From contig JACPYM010000002.1 of the NCBI GenBank assembly GCA_016196035.1, positions 236,534 to 300,533 of the forward strand: a stretch of 64,000 nt of DNA. The letters run 5' to 3'. Numbering within the stretch: the stretch's first letter is position 1; the number at the start of each line of letters is the position of its first letter. Under the pieces are notes generated by a model. The model was not told the origin of the DNA, made no database searches, and was given only the letters and a program-made list of their open reading frames with translations. A program made the translations under genes and the position numbers. Source of the DNA: Acidobacteriota bacterium. Lineage in GTDB: Bacteria > Acidobacteriota > Blastocatellia > RBC074. Positions 7,821 to 18,087 of this stretch are shown here, piece by piece.

Positions 7821-10133
7821 ATGATTATTCTGAGTGTCACTCCAGCATCCCTGCCGCATCAGCCCGTGCCCGCGCCCGCGCGCCACACGGAAATCACGCG
7901 TAGAGTTGCCTTTGGGAACTCGCACCTGACAATGTCTGCCGTGTCTGAAGGAGCGCGTTTCGTTATTCGAGCCACCGCTGCCGCTGCCTTCGCGGTGCAA
8001 CAGCAAGCGCAGCCGCCGGAACGCCAGCCGGAAAAACCCGCTGTGCCGACAACGGCGCAGGAACAGCAGGCGAAACCCCAGACGGAACAAACGGCGAATG
8101 CACCCGCGCCGGAACGTCAGCCCTTTTTTGAGCGGTTGTTCAATGTTCCGCCAATGCGCACACGGCTCGAAAAGGCCTTGAACGAAAAGTGGAAATTCAC
8201 TGAGGTGCGCCCGCGCCAGCTTGAGTTTCTGCTTTCGCCGGATGAAGAAGACGCGCGGCGCTTTTTCCTGGATGCCGCCAATGCCCGCCAATATCAGCGG
8301 CTGGTCAAGGAATTCGGCTGCGGTTTTGAGAATCGGAATGGCGCCATCACCGATGATTCTTTTGAGACACTCAGTGAGTATGGTCCGGAACTGCTGGCGC
8401 AATACAACGTGCTGATCGAGAACCGCGAGACCATCAAAAAGTATTATGCTGGCGTTTTCCGCGATGGCCGCATCGGCACGCAAGCGCTCATTCGCATCAG
8501 CAATTCCATGTGGTTCGGCCCCTTCGCCGCGCCCAAATTCAAACAATTCGCCAACCTGCTGCACACACGCTATCAAGTACCTGATCATGTCATCGGGCCG
8601 ATGTTGGGCAGCGTGGGCGATTCGTTCTGGCTGCCGCGCGTGATTTATCGCAAGAGCGGCCCGCAGGAATTCCAGCAACTGCTCAAGAAAATCGCGCCCT
8701 CGACCGAAGGCTCCGCCAACGCCTTTGCGCCCGCGCTGCAATTGCTGGTGATCGGCGAAGAGCACAAAATCCCGTTTAAGACGCTGGATGACTTCGTCGA
8801 AACATTGCGCCTGCGCCCGCAGGATTTCGGTCCCTTCAGCGCCGTCATTTATAACCTCGGCGCCTATCGGCTGGCCGACGAAATCAAATGCCCGACCTTC
8901 GCCCACTTTTTACGGCGCGAACTGGACGAATTCGGCCCCGATATCAATCAGGAATCGGGCCGCCTCTTCGTCAATTCCTACCGCGAATTCAAAGACAATG
9001 CCGAGGCGCTCAACGCGCTGCAATCGCCGCGTTACACCGAAACCAAAGCCTTTTTGAAGAGCGTCGGCACCGTTTCTTCCTCGGTCTGGAACATGCAACG
9101 CATCGCCGTGCTGACCCAAACATTGACGCCGCAAAAACGCGAAAAGATTGCGAAGCTGGCCCGCGAGTTGTCTTCGGAATTGACCGTCTCCGACGTCATG
9201 TTCCTGGCGGACGTTTGCGATAACGAGGAAGAGTGCAAGCTGTTGCTGGATCGCCCAGCCCTGATCGCCGGTGTCAAAGATATTCCGATTGACCGCATTG
9301 TCGAACGCAGCCACAACGATCTGGTCAAAGAGTTGGAACGCGAGATTGACAATGCCAATCGCAACGGCCTCTATCGAACTATCCGCAAACTCAGAAACAT
9401 GATTGATGAGGAAAAGCTGGCTTACACCGAACGGGTTGATCCCAGCAAACTGACCAACATCCAATTGAGCCGCCTGCTGATCTTCCACCGCTCGATTGGG
9501 ATGCCCGGTTTCCTGGACACCGTCGGCTGGAACGTTTCGCTGGATATGCAAAACGAACGCAGCGAAGGCGGCGGCTATCTGGGCTACGACAAAGACATGG
9601 CCATGGTCACGATGGTGGCGGGCCAACCCGGCGACAACCGCGCCTATCGCCCGATCAACCTCGAACGCGCCGCCGCCTCGTTAGCGCTCTTCCACAACCA
9701 CGCCTTTAAGGACACCTTTGCGCAACGCTATCTGTCCTTCCTCACCCGCATGTGGCCGGCGAACAAAGACAAAGATAAATATGCCGGCCCCAGCGGTTGG
9801 TTAGGCGCTGAAAAAGGCGACATCACGGCGGCGGCGACATCAGAGTTGCCGTCCTTTATCATCACCAAGGTGGGGCATCCGCAAAACCCCGATGGCACGC
9901 GCAATATGAAAGCCGTCTCGGTCAACTTCGATTGGGTCATCGTTGACCAGCAATCGGGCGAAGCGCTGCGTTCCGACCGTGGGGTTTATACGGTGCCCTA
10001 TTACACCGACGAGCAGTTGGGCAAGCTTAAATGGCCTTCGCGCAAAGAGGTGAAGCGGCGCGAGAAAGAGAGCCGGGAAAAATGTCCGGCGATCTTGACC
10101 CAACAGGCTTCGGCGCCCTCAACACAGCAATGA
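7821..10133 (+). CDS. Large protein of unknown function, possible JAB/DUF4329-like C-terminus
   Basis: A protein of 770 residues from the ATG at 7821; a TTG at 7782 would add 13 but sits in a hairpin. Residues about 55-100 are rich in Pro, Gln and Ala and likely disordered. The middle is helical and unrecognised. Residues about 600-730 show a layout reminiscent of JAB-type metalloprotease folds: a GGGYLGYDKDMAMVTM strand, HNH at 625-627, GD at 666-667, then a PSFIITKVG strand. The spacing between HNH and GD is longer than in classical JAMM proteins, so this is a weak structural guess. A strong terminator follows the gene. Confidence 0.6.
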   Translation: MIILSVTPASLPHQPVPAPARHTEITRRVAFGNSHLTMSAVSEGARFVIRATAAAAFAVQQQAQPPERQPEKPAVPTTAQEQQAKPQTEQTANAPAPERQPFFERLFNVPPMRTRLEKALNEKWKFTEVRPRQLEFLLSPDEEDARRFFLDAANARQYQRLVKEFGCGFENRNGAITDDSFETLSEYGPELLAQYNVLIENRETIKKYYAGVFRDGRIGTQALIRISNSMWFGPFAAPKFKQFANLLHTRYQVPDHVIGPMLGSVGDSFWLPRVIYRKSGPQEFQQLLKKIAPSTEGSANAFAPALQLLVIGEEHKIPFKTLDDFVETLRLRPQDFGPFSAVIYNLGAYRLADEIKCPTFAHFLRRELDEFGPDINQESGRLFVNSYREFKDNAEALNALQSPRYTETKAFLKSVGTVSSSVWNMQRIAVLTQTLTPQKREKIAKLARELSSELTVSDVMFLADVCDNEEECKLLLDRPALIAGVKDIPIDRIVERSHNDLVKELEREIDNANRNGLYRTIRKLRNMIDEEKLAYTERVDPSKLTNIQLSRLLIFHRSIGMPGFLDTVGWNVSLDMQNERSEGGGYLGYDKDMAMVTMVAGQPGDNRAYRPINLERAAASLALFHNHAFKDTFAQRYLSFLTRMWPANKDKDKYAGPSGWLGAEKGDITAAATSELPSFIITKVGHPQNPDGTRNMKAVSVNFDWVIVDQQSGEALRSDRGVYTVPYYTDEQLGKLKWPSRKEVKRREKESREKCPAILTQQASAPSTQQ

Positions 10134-10150
10134 GGCAGCGTTGAGTTGAA

Positions 10151-10204
10151 ACGACCAGTAAAGAGTCCCCGCGCGCCGTCAAGACTCTTTGCTGGTCGTT
10201 TTTT
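10151..10204 (+). terminator. Rho-independent terminator
   Basis: A perfect 17-base stem (10151-10167 with 10183-10199, starting ACGACCAGTAAAGAGTC) with a 15-base loop is followed by a run of six T. It lies 17 bases after the stop of the large unknown gene and before the permease gene, so it separates the two units. Confidence 0.9.
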
Positions 10205-10260
10205 CTTGCGCGGTCAAGCTCCCATTGTTGCCCCCCACTCCAACCATCCAGTCGTCGTCT

Positions 10261-11754
10261 ATGACAAACACACCCCCTGCCGCCGCACCCGCTCTCGCTT
10301 CAGAAACGAGCTCGTCAGAGACCAGCCATAATGCGCAAGAGGATGCGCAAGAGCTAAGCAAACTCGGCTATGCGCAAGAGCTTTTCCGCACGATGGGCGG
10401 CTTCTCGAACTTCGCCATTTCGTTTTCCATCATTTCGATTCTGACCGGCGCGGTGACTTTGTATGGGCACGGCTTGCGCATGGGCGGCCCGGCGCAAATG
10501 TCGCTGGGCTGGCCGCTGGTCACGCTTTTTACGCTGGCGGTCGTGTGCAGCATGGCCGAACTGACGAGCGCCCTGCCGACTTCGGGCGCAATGTATCACT
10601 GGTCGTGCCAACTGGGCGGCAAAGGCTGGGGCTGGTTCACGGCATGGTTCAACATCATCGGCCAGATTGCGGCAATTGCGGGGATTGATTACGGCTGCGC
10701 GCAATTCCTGACGCCTTTGCTGGGCTTGAACGCCACGACCCGAAATATCCTGCTGGTTTACGCTGGCATTCTGCTGTCGCACGCGCTCATCAATCATTTC
10801 GGCATCCGGTTGGTGTCGTGGCTCAACGATTTCAGCGTAACCGTGCATATCATCGGCGTCATCGTCATCGTCGGCGCGCTGTTTCTCTTTGCGCCCAAAC
10901 AGCCGCTCGGCTTTTTCTTCGCGCGCGTCACCCACAACAACGAAGGCTGGTCGTATAGCTGGGCCTTCGTCATCGGCCTCTTGCAAGCGATGTGGACCTA
11001 CACCGGCTATGACGCTTCGGCCAGCGTCAGTGAAGAAACCGTAGACCCGCGCCGCCGCGCGCCCTGGGGCATGGTCATGTCCGTTGTGGTGTCGAGCGTC
11101 GTCGGCTACTTGCTGCTCATCGCGCTGACGCTGGCGATCAAAGACATCCCGGCGGTGCTGAACGCCAAAGATGCCAGCGGCAACGATGTCCCCACAGTCA
11201 TCGCGATTCTGATCGCCGCGCTGGGTGAACGCGCGGGCACGCTGTTTTCCGCGCTGGCGGCAATGGCGATGTGGTTCTGCGGCCTGTCGGCAGTGACCTG
11301 GTCATCGCGCGTCATCTGGGCCTTTGCACGTGACGAAGGCTTGCCGCTCTCGCACCTTTGGCAGCAGGTCAGTCACACACACGGCACGCCGGTCAATACG
11401 ATCTGGCTCTGTGTCGTGGCGGCCTTTCTAGGCGCGGTCTATAGCGGCGCCTATGCCGTGGTGACTTCGATCAGCACGATTGGCCTGTATCTGTCCTACA
11501 TCATCCCGGTGTATTTGCATCTGCGCGCAGGCGGCATTGAGCGCGGGCCGTGGCATTTGGGCCGTTTCAGTCGCGCGTTGAACATCATTGCCGTACTCTG
11601 GGTCGTCTTTCTTTGCGGCGTCCTGAGCATCCCCGACGAGCAACGCGCGGGCAAATCCATCGCCGCCGTAACGCTGTTGCTGGCGCTGTGGTATTGGTTC
11701 GCCGAGCGCCAGCGTTTCAAAGGCTCAGCCTGGGCTGCGGAAAAGCTTTCATAG
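10261..11754 (+). CDS. APC-superfamily amino acid/amine permease
   Basis: A 497-residue transporter with about twelve hydrophobic spans. The first span region contains GGFSNFAISFSIISILTG, followed by SMAELTSALPTSGAMYHW, both typical of the APC family's eukaryote-like amino acid and GABA permeases. The frame is open from 10189, but that part runs through the terminator; ATG at 10261 fits the family start after a polar tail. Eleven bases downstream is a glutamine-synthetase-like ligase. The pairing recalls PuuP-PuuA, so an amine or polyamine substrate is a reasonable guess. Confidence 0.88.
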   Translation: MTNTPPAAAPALASETSSSETSHNAQEDAQELSKLGYAQELFRTMGGFSNFAISFSIISILTGAVTLYGHGLRMGGPAQMSLGWPLVTLFTLAVVCSMAELTSALPTSGAMYHWSCQLGGKGWGWFTAWFNIIGQIAAIAGIDYGCAQFLTPLLGLNATTRNILLVYAGILLSHALINHFGIRLVSWLNDFSVTVHIIGVIVIVGALFLFAPKQPLGFFFARVTHNNEGWSYSWAFVIGLLQAMWTYTGYDASASVSEETVDPRRRAPWGMVMSVVVSSVVGYLLLIALTLAIKDIPAVLNAKDASGNDVPTVIAILIAALGERAGTLFSALAAMAMWFCGLSAVTWSSRVIWAFARDEGLPLSHLWQQVSHTHGTPVNTIWLCVVAAFLGAVYSGAYAVVTSISTIGLYLSYIIPVYLHLRAGGIERGPWHLGRFSRALNIIAVLWVVFLCGVLSIPDEQRAGKSIAAVTLLLALWYWFAERQRFKGSAWAAEKLS

Positions 11755-11764
11755 GAGGTTTGTC

Positions 11765-13150
11765 ATGAGCCAGCTTGCCATAAAAGGGATGCTCACGCTC
11801 GAGCAACTGCGCGGACTCGTCGCGCAAGAACTGATCGAAACCGTCATCGTCGGCTTCACCGATCATTACGGGCGGCTGTGCGGCAAACGTTATGACGCCG
11901 AGATGTTTGTCGAGGACGTTTATCACCACGGCACGCACGGCTGCGATTACCTGCTGACGACGGATATGGAAATGGAGCCGGTGCCCGGCTACAAGTTCGC
12001 TAACTGGGAATTGGGCTATGGCGACTTTCATCTGGTGCCCGATTTGCACACGCTGCGCACGGCGAGTTGGCTGGATAAAACCGCGCTGGTGCTATGCGAT
12101 GTGCAACACAGCACGACGCAGCAGCCCATCGCCATTGCGCCGCGTTCGATCCTGCGCCAACAGCTTGAAGCGGCACGCGGCTTGGGTTTCGAGAGCTTTG
12201 CCGCGTCTGAATTGGAGTACTATCTCTTTCAAAACAGCTATCGTGACCTGGCGAAAGACGGCTGGTACAAGGCCGAACCAGCGGGCTGGTATTTAGAGGA
12301 CTACCACATCCTGCAAGGCACGCGCACCGAACCCTTCAACGCCGCCGCGCGCCATCACCTCAAACATTCCGGCGTGCCGGTCGAAAATTCCAAAGGCGAA
12401 TGTGGTCTGGGTCAGCACGAACTCAACGTGCGTTATGCCGAGGCCCTGGAGATGGCCGACCGCCACGTCGTGTACAAACAATGTCTGAAAGAAGTCGCCG
12501 AACAGCAAGGTTTGAGCGTGACGTTTATGGCCAAATTCGCCAGCGACCGCGCAGGTTCAAGTTGCCACATCCATTTCAGCCTCTGGCGCGACGGCAAGAA
12601 TGCGTTTGCGGGCGACAACCAATTCGGCCCGGTGAAATGCAGCGACACGTTCCGTCATTTCCTCGGCGGTTGGATGGCGCACGTGCCGGACGTGATGCCG
12701 TTTTATGCGCCGACCGTCAATTCGTACAAACGTTATGTTGACGGTTCGTGGGCGCCGACGCGGCTGGCGTGGAGCTATGACAATCGCACGGGCGGTTTCC
12801 GGGTCGTCGGCCAAGATCAATCCTTGCGTATTGAATGCCGCATCCCCGGCGCAGACGCCAATCCGTATCTAGCTTTTGCCGCAGCATTGGCTTCGGGCTT
12901 GGACGGCCTTGCCAATAAGATCGAGCCACCGGAATGTTTCACCGGCGATATTTACGCCGCGCGCCATCTGCCGCGCGTGCCTTACACGCTGGCCGCAGCG
13001 ACCGACAAATTCGCCGCCAGCGCATTTGCCCAACGCGCGTTTGGCGCTGACGTGGTTGAGCACTACACGCATTTCTTCCGCACCGAGCAGGCGGCGTTCA
13101 ATGCGGCGGTGACGGATTGGGAGCGGCGGCGCTACTTCGAACGGATTTGA
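11765..13150 (+). CDS. Glutamine-synthetase-family ligase (possible gamma-glutamyl-amine synthetase)
   Basis: A 461-residue protein with the GS catalytic fold. Visible motifs: ASELEYYLF (first metal-ligand Glu), [13 protein letters not shown] (second Glu pair), [18 protein letters not shown] (ATP and His site), [19 protein letters not shown], and [18 protein letters not shown]. These match GS-like enzymes of the PuuA/GlnA3 kind rather than housekeeping GlnA. The ribosome site AGGAGG lies just before ATG 11765. With the adjacent APC permease it likely glutamylates an imported amine or makes a related amide; substrate unknown. Confidence 0.85.
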   Translation: MSQLAIKGMLTLEQLRGLVAQELIETVIVGFTDHYGRLCGKRYDAEMFVEDVYHHGTHGCDYLLTTDMEMEPVPGYKFANWELGYGDFHLVPDLHTLRTASWLDKTALVLCDVQHSTTQQPIAIAPRSILRQQLEAARGLGFESFAASELEYYLFQNSYRDLAKDGWYKAEPAGWYLEDYHILQGTRTEPFNAAARHHLKHSGVPVENSKGECGLGQHELNVRYAEALEMADRHVVYKQCLKEVAEQQGLSVTFMAKFASDRAGSSCHIHFSLWRDGKNAFAGDNQFGPVKCSDTFRHFLGGWMAHVPDVMPFYAPTVNSYKRYVDGSWAPTRLAWSYDNRTGGFRVVGQDQSLRIECRIPGADANPYLAFAAALASGLDGLANKIEPPECFTGDIYAARHLPRVPYTLAAATDKFAASAFAQRAFGADVVEHYTHFFRTEQAAFNAAVTDWERRRYFERI

Positions 13151-13164
13151 AGGAGGGTAAGCAG

Positions 13165-13602
13165 ATGGCAAGAAGAGATAATTTTCATTTTGTGGTACGG
13201 CGGGCGTTGGAGAGTGACGGCTGGACAATTACTGACGATCCGCTTGTCTTGCGCTTCCAAGACCTGCCGTTGCAAGCCGACCTCGTCGCTGAAAAAACCT
13301 TCGCCGCAGAAAAAGAAGGAAGAAAGATCGCCGTGGAAGTGAAAGGCTTTGAGTCGCGCTCGGCCACCAGCGAATTGGAAAGAATGATCGGGCCGCTTCA
13401 ACTTTACGAGTGGGCGCTGGCGGAGCGCGAACCGGAACGGCGCTTGTTTCTGGCGGTCGGCTTGCGGGCTTATAATCGGCACTCCAAACGCCCGTCTTTC
13501 AAAGCGGTCGTCGCGCGTTATCGCATCAACCTGATTGTCTTCAAACCTGATGAGGAGGTCATCGTGCAATGGATCGAAGCAGCGAATACGCCAACATCCT
13601 GA
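13165..13602 (+). CDS. xisH: XisH family protein (endonuclease-like fold)
   Basis: A 145-residue protein of the XisH family, first known as a factor needed for fdxN-element excision in heterocystous cyanobacteria. It shows a PD-(D/E)xK-like core: ADLVAEKTF, then IAVEVKGF, followed by a Q in [10 protein letters not shown]. The ATG at 13165 has an AGGAGG site at 13151-13156, directly after the stop of the previous gene. It overlaps xisI by 34 bases. No excisable element or recombinase is visible nearby, so the pair probably acts in another way here, perhaps as a toxin-antitoxin-like or nuclease module. Confidence 0.9.
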   Translation: MARRDNFHFVVRRALESDGWTITDDPLVLRFQDLPLQADLVAEKTFAAEKEGRKIAVEVKGFESRSATSELERMIGPLQLYEWALAEREPERRLFLAVGLRAYNRHSKRPSFKAVVARYRINLIVFKPDEEVIVQWIEAANTPTS

Positions 13603-13898
13603 CCGAAATTCTGTATGCCGAGAGCAAAGCCCGCTTCCATCTCAAACCGGAGTTGAAGCTGGTCGCCGCCTGCGATCACCAGACCGGTCAATTTTTCATG
13701 GTCATGATCGGTTGGGATCAAGACGACTGGGTACATAACATTGTCTTTCATGCCCAACTGATTGGCGGCAAAGTCCTGATCGAAGTGGACAACACCGAAG
13801 GATTGATGCCCGCGTTGCTCGAAGCCGGCATCCGCGCCGAAGATTTCCTCGACGACCGCGATTTCGATTACAGCGAGGCCGCACGCGCCGCCGCTTGA
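13569..13898 (+). CDS. xisI: XisI family protein
   Basis: A 109-residue partner of XisH. It has the family pattern [15 protein letters not shown], then a beta-rich middle with [20 protein letters not shown] and a C-terminal [14 protein letters not shown]. It starts within xisH in another frame, which implies translational coupling and a protein complex. XisH-XisI pairs are widespread in cyanobacteria and filamentous soil bacteria, and horizontal spread is plausible. The function outside cyanobacteria is not established. Confidence 0.9.
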   Translation: MDRSSEYANILTEILYAESKARFHLKPELKLVAACDHQTGQFFMVMIGWDQDDWVHNIVFHAQLIGGKVLIEVDNTEGLMPALLEAGIRAEDFLDDRDFDYSEAARAAA

Positions 13899-14058
13899 AC
13901 GGCGAAGCCGCCCTCACCAAATCAGCCGCCTGCAATGTCGCGCGGGGTGCGCAAAGCTAAATTCCCGGAAAGGGCTGGGGGCTGTTACACTGTCTCATCC
14001 CTGGCGGCAAAACGCGCTTATCCCGGACATTCATTCAGTTTGTGAGGCACCAAGATTC

Positions 14059-17000
14059 ATGAGCCTGCTCGCTCAACCTGTACTTACCGCGACGACACAC
14101 CCCACCACGGCGCTTCGCTTCCTGCATCAATTTTTTGAACACTCCGTCCGCCAGTGGCCGCAACGGACGGCGCTTGACATCCCGCCAAGCCGGGGGCGGC
14201 CTGCGCGGCGCGTGCTGAGCTATGCCGAACTCAGCCAACAAGCCGAGGCCGTCGCCGCGTTCCTGCGCCCTTACGTGACCGGCGAATGCATCGTGGCGCT
14301 GCTGTTGCCGCGCGGCAACGCGTTTTTGTACAGCGGCCAGTTGGGCGCGCTCAAAGCGGGCGCGGCTTACACTTGCATTGACACCGCCTTTCCCGATGAG
14401 CAAGTGCGCGACATTCTCAACGATTCCGCCGCCGTCGTGTTGTTGACCGATCCGGTGGGCCAAGCGCGCGCGCAACGCGCCGGTTGGTTGCCGGGCCGCG
14501 TTTTCGAGGTTGCCGAAGTCCTGGCCCCAGCGCGCGAACTGCCTGCGCCCAGGCCGCCCGCCTGGCTCACACCAGAAAGTCTGGCCTACATCATTTATAC
14601 CTCCGGCACGACGGGCCGCCCCAAAGGCGTGATGATCGAACATGCTGGCATCGTCAATCTGGTGCGGCATGACTTGCTGGAATTTCAACTCACGCCGGAT
14701 GCGCGCGTCGCGCAAAACTCTTCGCCCTCGTATGACTCTTCGGTTGAAGAAATCTGGTTCGCGCTGGCGGCGGGCGCGACGCTGGTGCCACTGGATGAAG
14801 AGACCGTGCGGCTGGGGCCTGATTTGACGCCGTGGCTGCGCCGCGAACGCATCACGGTAATTTGTCCACCGCCCACGCTGTTGCGCACGCTCGGCTGCCG
14901 TGACCCTTTGAAAGAATTGCCCGACCTCGCGTTTGTTTATGCCGGTGGCGAAGCTCTGCCACGAGACATCGCCGATCACTGGGCCACCGGGCGCTGGCTG
15001 ATTAACAGCTACGGGCCGACCGAATGCTCGGTGACCGCGACGCACACAACGATCAAACCCGGCGACCCCATCACCATCGGCAAACCCATTCGCGGTTTAC
15101 AAGGTTATGTGCTTGATGCGGCGTTGGAAGAAGTCGCCGACGGCGCTTCCGGCGAACTCTGTCTGGCTGGCGTGGGGTTGGCGCGCGGTTATCGCAACCG
15201 CCCCGAATTGACGGCGCAGAAATTCCCCACGCATCCGAAACTTGGGCGCCTCTATCGCACGGGCGATCTGGTCGAGCGCGCGCCGGATGGCAACCTGATC
15301 TTTCACGGACGCATTGACGCTCAGGTCAAGCTGCGCGGCTATCGCATCGAACTCGAAGCCATCGAGGCGCGCTTGGCCGAATGTCCGGGCGTGCGCGAAG
15401 CGGCCTGCTGCGTGCAAGGCGCGGGCGCGCAACAGGGCTTGGCGGCTTTTATCGTGCCCGGTGAAAACGCCGCGCCGTCTTTTGACGAATTGAAAGCGGC
15501 GTTGCGCGCGGTGTTGCCGAGTTACATGGTGCCGAATCGGTTCGCGTTGATTAACGAATTGCCGCGCACGGTCAGCGACAAACTGGATCGCAAGGCGCTG
15601 CCCGTGCTCGCCGTGCAGGAACGTGAAAGCGACCGCCCTTACGTCGCGCCGCGCAACGACCTGGAACAGCGCCTGGCCGCTGCCACACAGCAAGTGCTGG
15701 AACTGCCAAATCCGGTTTCGGTTGACGACGATTTTTTCAACGTGCTGGGCGGCGATTCGCTGCACGCGGCGATGCTGGTTTCGCGGTTGCGCGACGATCC
15801 GGTGACGGCTTACGTGGACACACGCGACCTTTATGAAGCGCGCACCATCGCGCAACTCGCCACCCGCGCACACGCTGAAGCCGAGGTCGCACAAATTATC
15901 GAAGAGGATCTCCACAAACCCCAAGGCCGCCCCTTGCTGGCAACGCTGGCGCAATCCATCTGGTTGTTGTTTGAACTGGTGATCGGTTCGACGCTCACCT
16001 ATTTCGCCACCTTTGACGCGCTGCCGTACTTGATCGAACACCTTGGTCTGATTCCGTTCTTTCTGCTTTCACCACTGCTCATCGGCGCGGCGCTGCTGGC
16101 TTACACGCCGCTCGCGGTCGCCTTTGCCGTGCTGGTCAAAAAGCTGTTGATCGGCAGGTATCAACCGTTGCGCGCGCCTGTCTGGGGCGGGTTTTACGTG
16201 CGCAATTGGATCGTACAACAGGCCGTGCGCGTCATTCCCTGGACGATGTTAGAGGGCACGGTTTTCTACAACTCCGCGCTGCGGGCGCTGGGCGCGCGCA
16301 TCGGCGCCCGCGTGCACATTCATCGCAATGTCAACTTGCGCGAAGGCGGCTGGGATTTACTAGACATCGGCGACGACGTGACGCTCAGCCAGGAGGCCTC
16401 GTTGCGCCTGGTGGATTTGGAAGACGGCGACATCGTGGTCGGCCCGATCCAGATCGGCGCGGGCAGTACCCTCGAAATCCGCGCGGGCGTCGGGCGGCAT
16501 TGCGTGCTCGAACCGGAAAGCTGCCTGACTTCGTTGTCCTCGCTGGCCGACGGCGCGCGCATCCCGCGCGGCGAACGTTGGGACGGTGTGCCAGCGCAAT
16601 CTGCCGGTGCAGCGCCGCCGCGTCCCGATTTGCCGGATGACGCGCGCGTGCTGTCGCCGGTCGAGCACGGCTTGTTGATGTTGCTGGCACGTTTTGCGCT
16701 GGCGCTGTTGCTGGCTTTGCCGTTGGAATTGCCCGTCGTGTTGCTGGCGGTCGTGTATGGCTTTGACGCCGAAGCCGCGCTGGATTGGCTGGCGTTGCCG
16801 TCGCTGACTGCGCGGCTGTTGCTGGCGGGTTTGCTTTACGTCGTGTTGCCCGCGCCGCTGACGTTGTTGTTGGAAGCAGCAGCCATGCGTGCGCTGGGCC
16901 GCGTGCCGACGGGCGTTATCAGCCTTTGGAGTCCGGCTTATGTGCGCGTCTGGTTGAAAACAGAACTCGTCAAATCGGCAAACGACTGGTTGAGCGGCAC

Positions 17001-18081
17001 GCTGTTCTGGCCGCTCTGGTTGCGACTGGCTGGGATGAAGATCGGGCGCGGGTGCGAAATCAGCACCATCACCGATGTCGTCCCCGAACACATCGAGATC
17101 GGCAAAGAGAGCTTTTTTGCCGATGGTATTTATCTGGGCGGCCCGGTCGTGCAACGCGGCACCGTGACGCTCAGCCAGACGCGGCTGGCGCAAAACACTT
17201 TCCTGGGCAATCACGTCGTCATCCCGTCGAATCAGCAACTACCGCCCGACATCCTCATCGGCGTCAGCACCGTCGCGGACGACAGGGTGGTGCGTCCCGG
17301 CTCGTCGTGGTTCGGCCATCCGCCGTTTGAATTGCCGCGCCGCGAAATCGTCGAAGCCGACCGCAGCCTGACACACGAACCATCGTGGCTGCGCTACCTC
17401 AATCGCGTCTTCTGGGAACTGCTGCGCTTTGTCTTTCCGGTCGTGCCTGTGCTGGTGTTGCCGTTTTGGTATCGCCTGTTGATGGTGTCAGAAAAGTTAT
17501 GCACGCGCCCTGTCTTCCGCTTGGCGGTGATGCCGGCGGCGAGCCTGGGGTTAATGGGTTTCTTTTGCCTGCTGGTGTTGGCGCTCAAGTGGGGCTTGCT
17601 CGGACGTGTGCGGCCCGGCGTGCATCCGCTCTGGTCGTGCTGGACGTACCGCTGGGATTTTCTCTATGTCGCGTGGCAATTTTTCGCCAGCCCGGTGTTG
17701 CTGCCGCTCGAAGGCACGTTATTGTTGGCGTGGTATCTGCGCGCGATGGGCATGGAAATCGGGCGCGGCGTGGTGCTGGGGCGCGGCTTCACCCAAGTGG
17801 TTGACCCGGACATGCTGCACTTTGAAGACGGCGCGACGGTCTGTTGCCAGTTCCAGGCGCATACGTTTGAAGACCGCGTGCTCAAGATTGACCACGTGCG
17901 CATTCGCCGCCGCGCCACCGTCACGCAAAACACCGTGCTGCTTTATGGCGCGGACATCGGCGAACACACCCAAGTTGCGCCACACAGCGTCGTGATGAAA
18001 CGTGAGAGCCTGTTGCCCAACCGCTTTTACGCAGGCTGTCCAACCCGCCCGCTGGCGCGCCCGCGCGCAGAATCAGAGTAG
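14059..18081 (+). CDS. Pls/PosA-type NRPS-like membrane protein (A-T-membrane-LbH)
   Basis: A 1340-residue protein. Residues about 30-530 are an adenylation domain (YIIYTSGTTGRPKG at 177-190; GRIDAQVKLRGYRIEL near 420). A carrier domain follows, with GGDSLHA and the pantetheine-accepting Ser567. The rest matches the Pls/PosA terminal region: three membrane blocks (about 628-698, 868-941, 1114-1181) alternate with left-handed beta-helix repeats (about 747-823, 991-1068, 1229-1315). Relatives include epsilon-poly-lysine synthetase, in which the membrane part joins amino acids without a condensation domain. The substrate is unknown. There is no second NRPS module nearby; RidA follows by six bases. 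Confidence 0.9.
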   Translation: MSLLAQPVLTATTHPTTALRFLHQFFEHSVRQWPQRTALDIPPSRGRPARRVLSYAELSQQAEAVAAFLRPYVTGECIVALLLPRGNAFLYSGQLGALKAGAAYTCIDTAFPDEQVRDILNDSAAVVLLTDPVGQARAQRAGWLPGRVFEVAEVLAPARELPAPRPPAWLTPESLAYIIYTSGTTGRPKGVMIEHAGIVNLVRHDLLEFQLTPDARVAQNSSPSYDSSVEEIWFALAAGATLVPLDEETVRLGPDLTPWLRRERITVICPPPTLLRTLGCRDPLKELPDLAFVYAGGEALPRDIADHWATGRWLINSYGPTECSVTATHTTIKPGDPITIGKPIRGLQGYVLDAALEEVADGASGELCLAGVGLARGYRNRPELTAQKFPTHPKLGRLYRTGDLVERAPDGNLIFHGRIDAQVKLRGYRIELEAIEARLAECPGVREAACCVQGAGAQQGLAAFIVPGENAAPSFDELKAALRAVLPSYMVPNRFALINELPRTVSDKLDRKALPVLAVQERESDRPYVAPRNDLEQRLAAATQQVLELPNPVSVDDDFFNVLGGDSLHAAMLVSRLRDDPVTAYVDTRDLYEARTIAQLATRAHAEAEVAQIIEEDLHKPQGRPLLATLAQSIWLLFELVIGSTLTYFATFDALPYLIEHLGLIPFFLLSPLLIGAALLAYTPLAVAFAVLVKKLLIGRYQPLRAPVWGGFYVRNWIVQQAVRVIPWTMLEGTVFYNSALRALGARIGARVHIHRNVNLREGGWDLLDIGDDVTLSQEASLRLVDLEDGDIVVGPIQIGAGSTLEIRAGVGRHCVLEPESCLTSLSSLADGARIPRGERWDGVPAQSAGAAPPRPDLPDDARVLSPVEHGLLMLLARFALALLLALPLELPVVLLAVVYGFDAEAALDWLALPSLTARLLLAGLLYVVLPAPLTLLLEAAAMRALGRVPTGVISLWSPAYVRVWLKTELVKSANDWLSGTLFWPLWLRLAGMKIGRGCEISTITDVVPEHIEIGKESFFADGIYLGGPVVQRGTVTLSQTRLAQNTFLGNHVVIPSNQQLPPDILIGVSTVADDRVVRPGSSWFGHPPFELPRREIVEADRSLTHEPSWLRYLNRVFWELLRFVFPVVPVLVLPFWYRLLMVSEKLCTRPVFRLAVMPAASLGLMGFFCLLVLALKWGLLGRVRPGVHPLWSCWTYRWDFLYVAWQFFASPVLLPLEGTLLLAWYLRAMGMEIGRGVVLGRGFTQVVDPDMLHFEDGATVCCQFQAHTFEDRVLKIDHVRIRRRATVTQNTVLLYGADIGEHTQVAPHSVVMKRESLLPNRFYAGCPTRPLARPRAESE

Positions 18082-18087
18082 AACGCG

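Noticed and set aside
10146..10331. Small plus-strand frame over the terminator at 10151
   Set aside because: It would translate through a perfect terminator stem and overlaps the permease start in another frame.
13165..13898. An excisable fdxN-like element around xisH-xisI
   Set aside because: No recombinase, no direct-repeat attachment sites and no split gene were found near the pair.
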